35,530 nt of DNA. It comes from Candidatus Galloscillospira excrementipullorum. Its GTDB lineage: Bacteria > Bacillota > Clostridia > Oscillospirales > Feifaniaceae. The stretch covers positions 1 through 35,530 of the forward strand of contig DVNV01000031.1 in NCBI GenBank assembly GCA_018714125.1, read 5' to 3'. How positions within the stretch are numbered: the stretch's first letter is position 1; the number at the start of each line of letters is the position of its first letter. Position numbers and translations under genes: made by a program. The notes beneath the pieces were generated by a model, which worked only from the letters and a program-made list of their open reading frames with translations, made no database searches and had not been told where the DNA came from. This document shows positions 8,967-19,313 of this stretch, one piece after another.

Positions 8967-9871
8967 CCGTGGAGCTGCTGCAGGAGGGCCTGCCCCGGGT
9001 GCTTGAGCAGGCCGGGCAGGCGGCCGCCGACCTGCCGGAAAAGGCGGCGGCCCTGGTGGACTCCGCCGTAGACGCGGCGGAGCAGCTCATCGAGCAGCCC
9101 GAGGTGCGGGTGCTGGCCGTCAATGCGCTGCTGGTGGTGCTGCTGTGCCTTGTGGGCCTGCTCTTTTACGTCAGCCGCAGGGCGCTGGCCCATGCGCCCT
9201 ACGGCAGCGGGCTGCAGTCCATCACCTTCATGATTTTGGGCTGCCTGTTCATCTGCTTTATCGAGGTGGGCTACCGTCCGCCCTATCTCATCAAGTCGGT
9301 GTGCAAAATCACGCTTTTTGTGGCCTGCATCACCATGTTTCAGCTCTGCAACCCCAAGGCGCGCATGCTGGACATGTTTCAAAGGCCAAAGCCAAAGCAG
9401 CTGCTGCTGGCACTGCTGGCCGGCGTGGGGGTGTATGCCCTGATTCTCGGCAGCTTCTTTTTCTTCCGCTCCCACATCGACCTCTCTCAAATCGCCCTCT
9501 CGCTGACGCAGGACAGCAGCATCAGCGAGCACAACTTTTTGTTTGTCTCGCTTTACATCAGCTTTTTCAATTCGCTGCTCGAGGAGATTTTCTTTCGCGG
9601 CTTTGCCTTTTTGTCGCTGCGCCGGGAGGTGCCGCAGGGCATTGCCGCCTGTGTGAGCGCGCTGGCCTTTTCGCTGTACCACTTTGTCATCATGGCAAGC
9701 TGGTTTAAGCTGTGGATTTTTGTGCTGCTGCTGGTCAGCCTGTTTGTGGCAGGGCTGTTTTTCAACTGGGTCGACTCGCGCAGCGACAACATCTACAACT
9801 CCTGGCTCATCCACATGTTTGCCAATTTCTCCATCAACACGGTGGGATTTTTGATGTTCGGAATGGTCTAG
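8963..9871 (+). CDS. CPBP family intramembrane metalloprotease (Abi/Rce1-like)
   Basis: EEIFFRG, ALAFSLYH and NSWLIHMFANF motifs in a polytopic protein; ATGA overlap with SPFH stop codon. Confidence 0.85.
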   Translation: MTVELLQEGLPRVLEQAGQAAADLPEKAAALVDSAVDAAEQLIEQPEVRVLAVNALLVVLLCLVGLLFYVSRRALAHAPYGSGLQSITFMILGCLFICFIEVGYRPPYLIKSVCKITLFVACITMFQLCNPKARMLDMFQRPKPKQLLLALLAGVGVYALILGSFFFFRSHIDLSQIALSLTQDSSISEHNFLFVSLYISFFNSLLEEIFFRGFAFLSLRREVPQGIAACVSALAFSLYHFVIMASWFKLWIFVLLLVSLFVAGLFFNWVDSRSDNIYNSWLIHMFANFSINTVGFLMFGMV

Positions 9872-10006
9872 CGCGCCCCTTTCGGGCAGGTTGTGCAGGC
9901 ACTTTCGGACAGGCCCGGCCCGCCCGCCCGGGCGGGCGGGAGCGGACGCTGCAAGTTTTGAAACGGGAAACGGGCGGCCCTGCGGCCGCCGGAAAAGGAG
10001 AAGGCC

Positions 10007-10780
10007 ATGAACCCTGAGTTACCGCGTCGCGACAATTGGGAAAAAGAGCATCCCCCGGAGCACTCGCCTGTCCCGGGGGAGAAGTCTTCGCGGGCCGGTC
10101 GGGTGAAATTTGTGTTTTTGGTGCTGTTTTTTGCAATCATGCTGGTGATCGGGGTGCTTTTTCTGCCTCGCATGGCGCAGCTTGCCACCGAGCAGGGCCG
10201 CGCCCAGTTTATCGCCTGGGTGCGGGGCAAGGGGGCGTGGGGCGTGCTCTTTTTCCTGCTGCTCCAGGTGATGCAGGTGGTGAGCTTTCTCATTCCGGGA
10301 GAGTTTTTCGAGGTAATGGGCGGCGCGCTGTATGGCACCGTCGGCGGCTTTTTCCTGTGCATGGCGGGTGTTTTGACCGGCAGCGTCATCATCTTTTTGC
10401 TGTCGCGCGCGCTGGGCTATGAGGTGGTGGAAAACCTGCTCTCCCGAAAGCGGTTTGACCGTCTGCAGTTTCTGCAAAAGGAGGGCCGGCTGGAGGCCGT
10501 CGTCTTTTTTCTCTTTTTCATTCCCGGCACCCCTAAGGACGCCCTGACCTATTTTGCCCCCTTCACGAGGATGAACATGGGCACCTTTTTGGTGCTGTCA
10601 AGTGTGGCGCGCATCCCGTCGGTGCTGTCCTCCGCGCTGGTGGGCAGCAATCTGGCACAGGGGAATTTTGTGCTGCCCGTTTTGATTTACGCCGTCATCG
10701 GGGCGCTGGGCCTTGCGGGCGTGTGGTGGAACAAGCGTCTGCTCGACAGGAAAAACCAGCCGCAAGACGGGGGCAATTGA
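10007..10780 (+). CDS. TVP38/TMEM64 (VTT domain) family membrane protein
   Basis: SFLIPGEFFEVMGGALYGTVGGFFLCMAGVLTGSVIIFLLSRALG and FFIPGTPKDALTYFAPFTRM motifs. Confidence 0.85.
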   Translation: MNPELPRRDNWEKEHPPEHSPVPGEKSSRAGRVKFVFLVLFFAIMLVIGVLFLPRMAQLATEQGRAQFIAWVRGKGAWGVLFFLLLQVMQVVSFLIPGEFFEVMGGALYGTVGGFFLCMAGVLTGSVIIFLLSRALGYEVVENLLSRKRFDRLQFLQKEGRLEAVVFFLFFIPGTPKDALTYFAPFTRMNMGTFLVLSSVARIPSVLSSALVGSNLAQGNFVLPVLIYAVIGALGLAGVWWNKRLLDRKNQPQDGGN

Positions 10781-10859
10781 GCGTGCAGGGCTCCCCTTCG
10801 CAAAGAATGCATGGCGAGCAAAATCTGCGAAGGCCATAAAAAAACAAAGAGGATTGGCA

Positions 10860-11408
10860 ATGATGAAAAAACGTCTGGCCAAGGGGGCTGTCATCCTTCT
10901 TCTTCTGCTTGCCCTCATCCCCGGGATGCCCGGCTGTGATAGCAGGGAGGGAGAAGTGCCCTCTGAAGACAGGGAGCTCCTCCAGGATGTGCAGGACGGG
11001 TAGCCTGCGCAGGAGGACGGGACGTCCGGGGAGCGCGTCTTGTCAAAGCAGGAGCTCGAGCAGCTGTTTTCCGGCATTCGGGAGCAGGACTGGGAGTTTG
11101 CCGACTGTGTCCCCTTCCCCGACAACGCCTATGACTATGCGGGGGCGGCCCTGTTTTGGGATCAGGAGAAGTGCGGCGCGGCCTTTCTTGAAGCCGACGG
11201 CTCTTTTCAGAGATGCTCCATCGACGCAGGGCCGGAAGACGAGCTCGGACCGACCTACCTGGGAGAGGGTAACATCTCCTTTTTCCTGGAAGGGGAAGAC
11301 GGGCAGCCCTGCGAGTGGACCCTTTCCATTCAGGTTGACGGGAAGAACGTGACGTTCAAGGCGCAAAGCGAGGATGGGCAGCAGAGCCCCGAAGAGGGCC
11401 TTTCCTAA
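10860..11408 (+). pseudogene. Putative lipoprotein interrupted by an in-frame TAG
   Basis: MMKKRLAKGAVILLLLLALIPGMPGCDS... reaches TAG at 11001-11003; the same frame continues as PAQEDGTSGERVLSKQELEQLFSG... to 11408. Confidence 0.65.
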
Positions 11409-11508
11409 AGACAGGGCGCAGCGCCTTTGTGGGGCAGGGGCCAAAGCAAACGCAAGGGAACAAAGCGTCCCCGATGCCCTTTATAAAAAAACTTACACAA
11501 CCTAATAT

Positions 11509-11552
11509 AAAGAGAGGGGCGGCAGGGAAACTTCCCTGCCGCCCCTCTCTTT
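11509..11552. terminator. Bidirectional intrinsic terminator
   Basis: Perfect 21-bp inverted repeat AAAGAGAGGGGCGGCAGGGAA / TTCCCTGCCGCCCCTCTCTTT separated by 2 nt, between convergent genes. Confidence 0.8.
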
Positions 11553-11829
11553 GCTTTAGGGCTTTTGGTTATGCGGGCTGCTTAAAAGAAGGCCCGGCGC
11601 GCCCCTTGCTCAGACGGCGGGCGCTTTCAAAAACACTTGGCGCCCCGGTGCGCAAGTTGGCGCCGCCTTCCGGCCTGGACTGAGCCGCACTCCCCCATTG
11701 CCTTGCGCATCCGTGAGCGGGCGCGCAAGGCGGGGCAAAGGGCCTTTTTTGGCCGGCCCCCCGCAGGGCCCTGTGCCCTTTGCTCTTGCAGAGCTTTGCC
11801 CCGAAAAGGCGGCAAGGGGAAAAAATTTC

Positions 11830-12345
11830 TCAGTCTGGCCAGGGGTGGAAGGCGTTGTCGGGCGGGGCGTCGCGCAGCAGCACGCGCGGCTTTGGCATGA
11901 CCACGGTGGCGTTTGCCGGCACGTCGTCCACCACCACGCAGCCGGCGCCAATGCGGGCGTTGTCGCCCACCGTGACGCGGCCGATGATTTTGGCGCCCGC
12001 GCCGATATAGACGTTTTTGCCAATCACGGGCGCCCCGTAGCGGGCGCTGCCCTGCAGCGTGTTGGAGCCCACCGTCACCTGCTGGAAGAGGGTGCAGCCC
12101 TCCCCGATGGCGGCGCCCTTCGAGATAAAGATGCCCGAGAGACCGTGCGGCGTGGTGAAGGGGGTGATGTCCTGTTTGATGGGGATGTCGGCGCACTGCT
12201 TTCGCTGCAGGCGGCGCACCCGGGCGCGCAGCAGCGAGCCGCGCAGGCCCTTTGCCTGCAGTGCGCGGCGGTAGCAGCGCCAGTGCAGCGCCGTAAGGTC
12301 GGGCAGGATGAGGCGTCCGACAAAGCGTTTGAGGGAGGAAAGCAA
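11830..12345 (-). CDS. Serine O-acetyltransferase-like hexapeptide-repeat acyltransferase
   Basis: GLSGIFISKGAAIGEGCTLFQQVTVGSN...APVIGKNVYIGAGAKIIGRVTVGDNARIGAGCVVVDDVP left-handed beta helix. TTG at 12345 with AAAGGAG upstream; longer ORF would overlap rsmG. Confidence 0.75.
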   Translation of the reverse strand: MLSSLKRFVGRLILPDLTALHWRCYRRALQAKGLRGSLLRARVRRLQRKQCADIPIKQDITPFTTPHGLSGIFISKGAAIGEGCTLFQQVTVGSNTLQGSARYGAPVIGKNVYIGAGAKIIGRVTVGDNARIGAGCVVVDDVPANATVVMPKPRVLLRDAPPDNAFHPWPD

Positions 12346-12400
12346 GAAAACAGCTCCTTTCGTGGGGCGGGCAGGGGGAGGCCCTGCCGCACACCGGGCG

Positions 12401-13192
12401 TCAGAGGGGTTTTTTGACAATCTGCGCCTGCCGGCGGGGGTATTTTGCGTCGGTCTTGCGCACCTTGCGGATGACGGGGACCGACATGACGGCGCCCTCC
12501 CCCGGCAGGGTGTAGGAATACACCCGCTCCAGCCGTCCGCCCAGCGTGCCGACGGCGTTTTTGGCCTCGCCGAGCTCGGCCTCTATGTCGCCCGCCTTCA
12601 TGGGCAGGAAGACCCCGCCCACTTTGACAAAGGGCAGGCAGTATTCGGCAAGCTGGCGCAGGTTGGCCACGGCGCGCGCCGTGGCAATGTCAAAGCTCTC
12701 GCGCAGCGCGGTGTCCTGTGCCAGCTCCTCCGCCCTGCCCCACAGGGTTTTGGCGCCCGGCACCGGCAGCAGCGCCAGCACCTCGTCGAGAAAGTCCAGC
12801 CGCTTTTTGGTGCTGTCAAGCAGCGTCACGCGGGCGCCGGGCAGCGCCACGGCAAGCGGCAGGCCGGGCAGGCCGGCCCCGGTGCCGATGTCGACAATGC
12901 TTGCGTCCGCCGGGCAGAGCGGCAGCAGCGCCAGACTGTCGAGCAGGTGGCGGCACACCATGCCGGCGTCGTCGGTGACGGCGGTGAGATTGATGTGGCG
13001 GTCTGCCTCGCGCAGCAGCACCAGATAGCGGCACAGCGTTTCGCGCTGTGCGTCGTCAAGGCAAAAGGGCTGCCCCGAAAGGCCCTCGTCAAGCAGCCTG
13101 CGCAGCGCCGCCTCCTGCTGCGCGGCGTCGGCCGGGAGGGCAAGCGGGGCGCGCACGGCCCCCGCCTGGGGGGCCTTTGCAGCGTCACTCAT
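12401..13192 (-). CDS. rsmG: 16S rRNA (guanine527-N7)-methyltransferase
   Basis: [45 protein letters not shown]; position adjacent to mnmG; start overlaps mnmG stop. Confidence 0.93.
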   Translation of the reverse strand: MSDAAKAPQAGAVRAPLALPADAAQQEAALRRLLDEGLSGQPFCLDDAQRETLCRYLVLLREADRHINLTAVTDDAGMVCRHLLDSLALLPLCPADASIVDIGTGAGLPGLPLAVALPGARVTLLDSTKKRLDFLDEVLALLPVPGAKTLWGRAEELAQDTALRESFDIATARAVANLRQLAEYCLPFVKVGGVFLPMKAGDIEAELGEAKNAVGTLGGRLERVYSYTLPGEGAVMSVPVIRKVRKTDAKYPRRQAQIVKKPL

Positions 13193-15071
13193 GGATTTGT
13201 CTCCTTCCCTGCTGCTCAAGCCAGATGAGCAGCACCGAAATGTCGGCGGGGCTCACGCCCGAAATGCGGGCCGCCTGCCCCACCGTGCGCGGACGGATGC
13301 GCTGCAGCTTCTGCTGCGCCTCGATGCGCAGCCCGCGAAGGGAGAGATAGTCGGCGTCGGCCGGCAGCACCCGGTCCTCGAGCTTTTTGGCCTCCTGCGC
13401 CTGACGGCGCTGCCGGGCCAGATATCCCTCGTATTTGATTTGGATTTCCACCTCTTCGCACACGTCGCGCGGCAGAGGGGGACGGGTGACGTCAAAGGGC
13501 GCCAAATCTTCGTAGGACAGGTGCGGACGGCGCAGCAGCTCGGCCAGCCGCGTGCCGGTGCTCACGGGGGAGGAGCCGATGGCCTCAAGCCTCTCGTTGA
13601 GGCCGGGCGAGGCAGGGATGGAGGTCTTGCGCAGACGCCGCAGCTCGTTTGAGATGGCCTCTTGCTTTTGCAAAAAGGCCTGGTAGCGCTGCGGCGAAAT
13701 CAGCCCCAGCTCATACCCGAGCGGCGTCAGCCGCTCGTCGGCATTGTCCTGGCGCAGCAGCAGGCGGTATTCGCTGCGGCTGGTCATCATGCGGTAGGGC
13801 TCGTCGGTGCCCTTGGTCACAAGGTCGTCAATCAGGGTGCCGATGTAGCTGCTGTCGCGCGAGAGCACGACGGGCGGCCGGCCCTTGATTTTGAGCGCCG
13901 CGTTGATGCCCGCCATCAGGCCCTGCGCCGCCGCCTCCTCGTAGCCCGAGGTGCCGTTGAACTGCCCCGCCCCGTAGAGGCCGGAAAGGTGCTTGAACTC
14001 CAGCGTGGGCAGAAGGTCGAGCGAATCGCAGCAGTCATACTCGATGGCGTAGGCCGTGCGCATCATCTGCACCTTTTCAAAGCCGGGCAGCGTGCGCAGC
14101 ATGGCAAGCTGCACGTCCTCGGGCAGCGAGGACGACATGCCCTGCACATACATCTCGTCGGTGTTGGCCCCCGTGGGCTCCACAAAAATCTGGTGGGCCG
14201 TCTTGTCGGCAAAGCGCACGACCTTGTCTTCGATGGAGGGACAGTAGCGCGGCCCGACGCCCACGATGGCGCCCCCGTAGAGCGGGGAGCGGTGCAGGTT
14301 CTGGCGGATGATCTCATGCGTCTTCTCGTTGGTGTAGGTCAGGTAGCAGACCGCCGTGTTGGGCGGCGGGTCGGACGTCTCAAAGGAGAGCGGCGTGGGA
14401 TGGGGGTCTCCCTCCTGCACCTGCATCTTGGAAAAGTCCAGAGACTGGCGCAGCACGCGCGCCGGCGTTCCGGTCTTGAAGCGGCGCAGGCGCACGCCGT
14501 GCTGCACAAGGCTTTCGGAAAAGGCGTTTGCCGGGAAGAGCCCGTCGGGCCCGCTCTCGTAGGAGACGTCCCCCAAAAAGACCTTGCCGCCCAGATAGGT
14601 GCCGCAGGCCACAATCACGGCCCGGCACAAAAAGACGGCCCCCGTGCGCAGCAGCACGCCCGACACCGCGCCCCCCTCGGTCAAAAGCTCCACCACCTCG
14701 CCCTGCCGCAGCAGCAGGCCGGGGGTTTTCTCCAGACGGCGCTTCATGCTCTCCTGATAGCGCCGCCTGTCCGACTGGACGCGCGGCGAGTGCAGCGCAG
14801 GGCCCTTTCCCCTGCCCAGCATGCGAAACTGCAGGGTGGTCTCGTCGGCCGCCTTGGCCATCTCGCCGCCCAGCGCGTCAATCTCCCGCACCAGCTGGCC
14901 CTTGGCCGTGCCCCCGATGCAGGGATTGCAGGGCATGTTGCCCACACTGTCCAGGTTTAAGGTGAGCAGCGCCACCTTGCACCCCAGACGGGCCGCCGCC
15001 AGCGCCGCCTCAATGCCGGCGTGGCCGGCGCCCACGACGCAGACGTCCACGCTGTCCGCAACAAAGCGCAT
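13185..15071 (-). CDS. mnmG: tRNA uridine-5-carboxymethylaminomethyl modification enzyme MnmG/GidA
   Basis: [62 protein letters not shown] start. Confidence 0.96.
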   Translation of the reverse strand: MRFVADSVDVCVVGAGHAGIEAALAAARLGCKVALLTLNLDSVGNMPCNPCIGGTAKGQLVREIDALGGEMAKAADETTLQFRMLGRGKGPALHSPRVQSDRRRYQESMKRRLEKTPGLLLRQGEVVELLTEGGAVSGVLLRTGAVFLCRAVIVACGTYLGGKVFLGDVSYESGPDGLFPANAFSESLVQHGVRLRRFKTGTPARVLRQSLDFSKMQVQEGDPHPTPLSFETSDPPPNTAVCYLTYTNEKTHEIIRQNLHRSPLYGGAIVGVGPRYCPSIEDKVVRFADKTAHQIFVEPTGANTDEMYVQGMSSSLPEDVQLAMLRTLPGFEKVQMMRTAYAIEYDCCDSLDLLPTLEFKHLSGLYGAGQFNGTSGYEEAAAQGLMAGINAALKIKGRPPVVLSRDSSYIGTLIDDLVTKGTDEPYRMMTSRSEYRLLLRQDNADERLTPLGYELGLISPQRYQAFLQKQEAISNELRRLRKTSIPASPGLNERLEAIGSSPVSTGTRLAELLRRPHLSYEDLAPFDVTRPPLPRDVCEEVEIQIKYEGYLARQRRQAQEAKKLEDRVLPADADYLSLRGLRIEAQQKLQRIRPRTVGQAARISGVSPADISVLLIWLEQQGRRQIHE

Positions 15072-15171
15072 GTGCGCCCCTCCTCTCATGAAAACTATCG
15101 CCAGACCCCCTCCGGGGAAAACAGGTCCCAAAGGGGGAAATCAAATCCAAATCGTAAAGATGAGAAATATT

Positions 15172-15201
15172 ATTACAAAAAGGAATAATACTTTTTGTCA
15201 A
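15172..15201 (-). promoter_or_regulatory. Promoter candidate upstream of mnmG-rsmG
   Basis: On minus strand TTGACA - 18 nt - TGTAAT in an AT-rich intergenic region. Confidence 0.5.
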
Positions 15202-15273
15202 TTTTAGGAGAAAAAATCCAAAAAGGCGTGAAACATGCGCGGCGCGCACAAAATCCCACGGCGGGAAAGGGAC

Positions 15274-16629
15274 TTATTTTCCCACGCAAAAGCGGGAGAA
15301 GATACTGTCGATCACGTCCTGGGTCACGCTTTCCCCGGTGATTTCGCCCAGCGCCTCGATGGCCTCGCGCAGGTCGACCTCGGCGATGTCAGGCTCGACG
15401 CCCTGCTCGATGGCCTCCCTTGCGCGCCGCACGGCCTCCCTTGCGCGCCCTGCCGCCTCGGCGTGGCGCAGCGAGGTCAGCAGCACCTCGTCGGGCGCCG
15501 GGAGGTAGAGCTCACACAGGCGGCGTTCGAGCTCGGGCAGGCCCTCCCCGGTGGCGGCGCACAGCCGGACGGGAGAGGGGAAGCGTCTTTGCAGGGCGGA
15601 CAGCTCCATACGCTGCGGCAGGTCGGTCTTGTTCAAAATGGCGATGGCCTCGCGCCCCTCGCACAGGGAGAGCACCCGGTCGTCGAGCTCGTCCCAGGGG
15701 CGGGAGGCGTCAAAGACGGCCAGCAGCAGCGAGGCCTCGGCCGCCGCCTGACGGCTGCGCTGCACGCCGATGCGCTCTACGGGGTCGGCCGTATCGCGCA
15801 GGCCGGCGGTGTCGAGCAGGCGCAGTGCCAGCCCGCCCACCGACACCGTTTCGCTCACCACGTCGCGGGTGGTTCCGGGCAGCTCCGTGACGATGGCGCG
15901 CTCGGAGCCTGCCAGCAGGTTGAGCAGCGAGGATTTTCCCGCATTGGGCTTGCCGATGATGGCGGTGGGCGCGCCCTCCTTCACCACGCGGCCCCTGCGG
16001 CAGGTGGCCAGCAGGGCGTCAAGCCCCGCCTCGGCCTTGCGCAGGGCGGCGCACAGGACGGCGGGGTCGGCCTGCACCACGCCCTCGTCGGAAAAGTCGA
16101 CATAGGCCAGAATGTCGGCGTCGGCCTCCACCAGCCCGGCGCGCAGCGCCCGGCAGCGCTGCGACAGCGCCCCGCTTGCCTGCGACAGCGCCGCCCGCGC
16201 CGCCGCACGGCTGCCCGCCGTGATGAGGTCGATGATGGCCTCGCTTTCGGCCAGGTCGAGCTTGCCGTTCAAAAAGGCGCGCCGGGTGAATTCGCCGGGG
16301 CCGGCCTGGCGCGCGCCGGCCTCGAGCAGGGCGGCCAGCACGTCGTAGAGCACCACGCGGCCGCCGTGGCAGGAAAATTCGGCCATGTCCTCCCCCGTGA
16401 AGGAGGCGGGCGCGGCCCACAGCGTCAGCACCGCGAGGTCGATGTCGCCCTGCGCGTCAAAGACGCGGCCCACGCAGGCGCGGCGCGGCCTTGGCACCTT
16501 TCCCGACAGGGGGCGAAAGCAGCGCAGGGCCACCTCGTGCGAGCCGGGGCCCGACAGGCGCACCACGCCGATGGCGGCGTCCTGCAGCGCCGTGGAGATG
16601 GCGGCAATGGGACGGGGGGACAAGGACAT
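15274..16629 (-). CDS. mnmE: tRNA modification GTPase MnmE/TrmE
   Basis: GKPNAGKSSLLNLLAGSERAIVTELPGTTRD and C-terminal SIFSRFCVGK; start MSLSPRPIAAIST at 16629 with AAAGGAGG upstream. Confidence 0.96.
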   Translation of the reverse strand: MSLSPRPIAAISTALQDAAIGVVRLSGPGSHEVALRCFRPLSGKVPRPRRACVGRVFDAQGDIDLAVLTLWAAPASFTGEDMAEFSCHGGRVVLYDVLAALLEAGARQAGPGEFTRRAFLNGKLDLAESEAIIDLITAGSRAAARAALSQASGALSQRCRALRAGLVEADADILAYVDFSDEGVVQADPAVLCAALRKAEAGLDALLATCRRGRVVKEGAPTAIIGKPNAGKSSLLNLLAGSERAIVTELPGTTRDVVSETVSVGGLALRLLDTAGLRDTADPVERIGVQRSRQAAAEASLLLAVFDASRPWDELDDRVLSLCEGREAIAILNKTDLPQRMELSALQRRFPSPVRLCAATGEGLPELERRLCELYLPAPDEVLLTSLRHAEAAGRAREAVRRAREAIEQGVEPDIAEVDLREAIEALGEITGESVTQDVIDSIFSRFCVGK

Positions 16630-16770
16630 GAAAAAGCCTCCTTTCGAACTTTCGAACAAAGGCCGGCGGCCGCGTCCGATACCATGGCGCGGCTGCGCCT
16701 GCGGCGTCTTGCGGGTCGCGCGCCACGGCGCGGTTAAGTCGGCGCGAGGGCGGGCGACAGGCACAAAAAG

Positions 16771-16800
16771 GGAGGGAATGGGAGCGCGCCCATTCCCTCC
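16771..16800 (-). terminator. Intrinsic terminator downstream of jag/khpB
   Basis: 12-bp stem GGAGGGAATGGG / CCCATTCCCTCC followed by TTTTT on minus strand. Confidence 0.7.
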
Positions 16801-16827
16801 GGAGTTTGACAAAGAGGGGGTGAAAGA

Positions 16828-17928
16828 TTACGGCTGCCCGGGCGCGAAGGAGACGTCGGAATCGGCGGCTCCGGCCTCCGAAAGGGCGCCGTCCCCGGAA
16901 CCGCCCCCGGTATTTTGGGGGGCTTTGGGGCCCTGGGGTCTGCGGCGGCGGCGCCGGCTGCGGCCGCCCGAGCCCGACGCGCTGCTGCGCGGCCCGCCCG
17001 AGCCGGCGGGAGAGATGACCACCCGACGGCTGGGCTCGTGACCGATGGAGCCGGTCTCAACGCCCTCCACCTCCTGCAGCGCCGAGTGGATGACGCGGCG
17101 CTCGTAGGGGTTCATGGGTTCAAGCGTCACGCTCTTTTGCAGGCGCACCACCTTGTCGGCCATCTTGAGGGCCAGCGAAACCAGCACCTCTTCGCGCTTG
17201 GCACGGTAGTTTTCGATGTCGAGCGAGACTTTGGAGAAGCGGTCGTCGGCATGGCCGGCGACAAGGCTTGTCAGGTACTGCAGGGCGTCCAGCGTCTCGC
17301 CCCTGCGCCCAATCAGCAGGCCCATGTTGTCTCCCGAGAGCGAGATGCGCAGCACGGTTCCGTCGCTGCTGGCAGACATGTCGACCGGCAGCTCCAGGAT
17401 GGAGAAAATCTCCTGCAAAAAGGCCTCTGCACGGGTGTCCGACACCGGCTCAAAGGGGCGTGCCGGCTCCTGGGGGGCCGCCTCGGCGGCGCGGGGCTCG
17501 GCTTTGCGCTGCGCGGCCTGCTGCTGCGGCCGGGGCTCACCCTTGGCGCGCTGCCGCCGCTCTTTCTGGGGGGCGGGGGCATCCTGCTGCCTCGGGGCGG
17601 AAACGGGAGCCGCGCCTTCGGACGAAGCCTCACGCGGCGGCTGGGGTTTTGCGGCTCTGTCGGACGCCTCGCGCGGCGCCTGGGGCTGCTGCTTTGGAGT
17701 CTGGGGCTTTGGGGCGGCGGGCTGCGGCTTTGGGTCGGGCTGCTGCACCTCGTAGGTCAGGCGCACCTTGGCGTCCTGGGCGCCCAGTCCAAACAGAAAT
17801 CCCTTGGAGGGGGTCTGCAGCACCTCCACGCTCACGCTGTCGCGGTCAAGCCCCAGCGCGGCGCAGCCGGCCTCAATGGCCTCGTCAATGGTTTTGCCTG
17901 TGGCAATATGCTCCATGGTGACTGTCAT
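16828..17928 (-). CDS. jag: Jag/KhpB (SpoIIIJ-associated) RNA-binding protein, Jag-N + KH + R3H
   Basis: N-terminal Jag-N, GLLIGRRGETLDALQYLTSLV (KH), NPYERRVIHSALQEVEGVETGSIGHEPSRRVVI (R3H), with low-complexity linker. Confidence 0.93.
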   Translation of the reverse strand: MTVTMEHIATGKTIDEAIEAGCAALGLDRDSVSVEVLQTPSKGFLFGLGAQDAKVRLTYEVQQPDPKPQPAAPKPQTPKQQPQAPREASDRAAKPQPPREASSEGAAPVSAPRQQDAPAPQKERRQRAKGEPRPQQQAAQRKAEPRAAEAAPQEPARPFEPVSDTRAEAFLQEIFSILELPVDMSASSDGTVLRISLSGDNMGLLIGRRGETLDALQYLTSLVAGHADDRFSKVSLDIENYRAKREEVLVSLALKMADKVVRLQKSVTLEPMNPYERRVIHSALQEVEGVETGSIGHEPSRRVVISPAGSGGPRSSASGSGGRSRRRRRRPQGPKAPQNTGGGSGDGALSEAGAADSDVSFAPGQP

Positions 17929-19049
17929 TCTTCTTCGTCGCCTCCTTTTGCGGATTTATCAACCGGAGGCAAATCGTGGTCGATGGGGTCGGGGATGTGA
18001 TCCCGGAATCCGAGCACCTTGGCATAATTTTTCCTTTTGCGCTCCTTCATGGCCTGCATTTGTGCCTCCACCTGCGGGCTCATGGGGGGCGGGCTGGCGG
18101 GCTGCTGCTCCTCGGGGGGCTGCTGCCCGGCCTTCAGGCCGCCGAGATTGGCCTTGCGGCGCGCAAGGCGCTCCTGCTTTGCCAGCTCTTCCTTTGCCTC
18201 CTGGGCGGCATAGGCCGCAGCCAGCGTCTTTTTGGGGTTCCAGATGGCGTTGAGCAGCATGCTCTGGAACATCATGAGCAGCGAGGAAAAGCCCCAGTAA
18301 AGGCCCATGCCGGAGGGCATGGTGAAGGCAATCCAGACAGACACGATGGGCATGGTGAACAGCATCTGGATTTGCATTCTCTCGGTGGCCGCCGTGGAGG
18401 GCACCGACTTCATCTGGTACCAGGACTGCAAAAAGGCGGTCAGGCCCGAGAAGATGGGCACCAGCAGCAGCATGTTGAAGGCCAGGCTGGGATGCTCGGC
18501 CAGGTTCATGCCCAGGAAGTTGTAGCTGAAGGTGCGGATGCCAGGCTCGACAAGGCCTGCGTCGACCATGGCGGGCAGGTTGGAAAACAGCGCCTCGGCA
18601 ATGGTGATTTCGGCCGTGTGCGACACGCGCTCGGCCGTCAGCAGGTTGAGGCCCAGCGCAGCGTCAAGCGCCGAAATCTGAGAGGCGCTCAGCTTGACCA
18701 CATAGGTGAGCGGCATGCGGATAATTTTGTAGAGGGAAAAGAGAATCGGCAGCTGCACCAGCATGGGCAGGCAGCCGGCCGCGGCCGAGATGCCGTTTTC
18801 CTTATAGAGGTTGCTGACCTCCAGGTTGGCGCGCATCTTGTCGGCCCCGCACTGCTTGCGGATGGCCTCCTCCTGCGGGCGCACCTTCATCTGATTGATG
18901 GTGCTGCGCTGCTGAAGCAGGCCGAGGGGCAGCAAAATGATCTTGATGGCCACGGTGAAGCCCAGAAGGCCCCAGCCGTAGCTGTTGAATTGATCGATAA
19001 ACCAGCCCAGGAGTGTCCCGAGCGGGAAATTGAGCAGCCAGTCAGTCAT
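17925..19049 (-). CDS. yidC: YidC/Oxa1 family membrane protein insertase
   Basis: SYGWGLLGFTVAIKIILLPLGLLQQRSTINQMKVRPQ and KENGISAAAGCLPMLVQLPILFSLYKII; gene order. Confidence 0.95.
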   Translation of the reverse strand: MTDWLLNFPLGTLLGWFIDQFNSYGWGLLGFTVAIKIILLPLGLLQQRSTINQMKVRPQEEAIRKQCGADKMRANLEVSNLYKENGISAAAGCLPMLVQLPILFSLYKIIRMPLTYVVKLSASQISALDAALGLNLLTAERVSHTAEITIAEALFSNLPAMVDAGLVEPGIRTFSYNFLGMNLAEHPSLAFNMLLLVPIFSGLTAFLQSWYQMKSVPSTAATERMQIQMLFTMPIVSVWIAFTMPSGMGLYWGFSSLLMMFQSMLLNAIWNPKKTLAAAYAAQEAKEELAKQERLARRKANLGGLKAGQQPPEEQQPASPPPMSPQVEAQMQAMKERKRKNYAKVLGFRDHIPDPIDHDLPPVDKSAKGGDEEE

Positions 19050-19097
19050 GAATGTGGAAGACCTCCTTATCTGGGGGTGTTGTGCCGCCGGTGGCCG

Positions 19098-19313
19098 TCA
19101 GGGGACGGGGTCGTAGTAGTCGTGATGGCTGAAGGGATGGCAGCGCAGAAGGCGCCGCAGTGCGAGCCAGCCGCCCTTCCAGGGGCCGTAGCGCGTGATG
19201 GCCTCAACGGCATACGCCGAGCAGGTGGGCGTGTAGCGGCAGCAGGGCGGGAAAAGCGGTGAAATAAACCTCTGATAGCCCCGGATGAGGGCCAGCATCA
19301 GAGCGCGAATCAC
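19098..19313 (-). CDS. yidD: Membrane protein insertion efficiency factor YidD
   Basis: [34 protein letters not shown]. Confidence 0.96.
   Translation of the reverse strand: MIRALMLALIRGYQRFISPLFPPCCRYTPTCSAYAVEAITRYGPWKGGWLALRRLLRCHPFSHHDYYDPVP

Noticed and set aside
11001-11003. TAG recoding (e.g. pyrrolysine) in the lipoprotein gene
   Set aside because: TAG terminates other genes here with no downstream extension; a simple nonsense mutation is more economical.
11429-11683. 84-aa plus-strand ORF downstream of the lipoprotein
   Set aside because: Spans the perfect bidirectional terminator; no protein-like features.
13662-14960. 432-aa plus-strand ORF opposite mnmG
   Set aside because: Antisense shadow of a highly conserved gene in GC-rich DNA.
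15235-16737. 500-aa plus-strand ORF opposite mnmE
   Set aside because: Antisense shadow; mnmE motifs are unambiguous on the minus strand.
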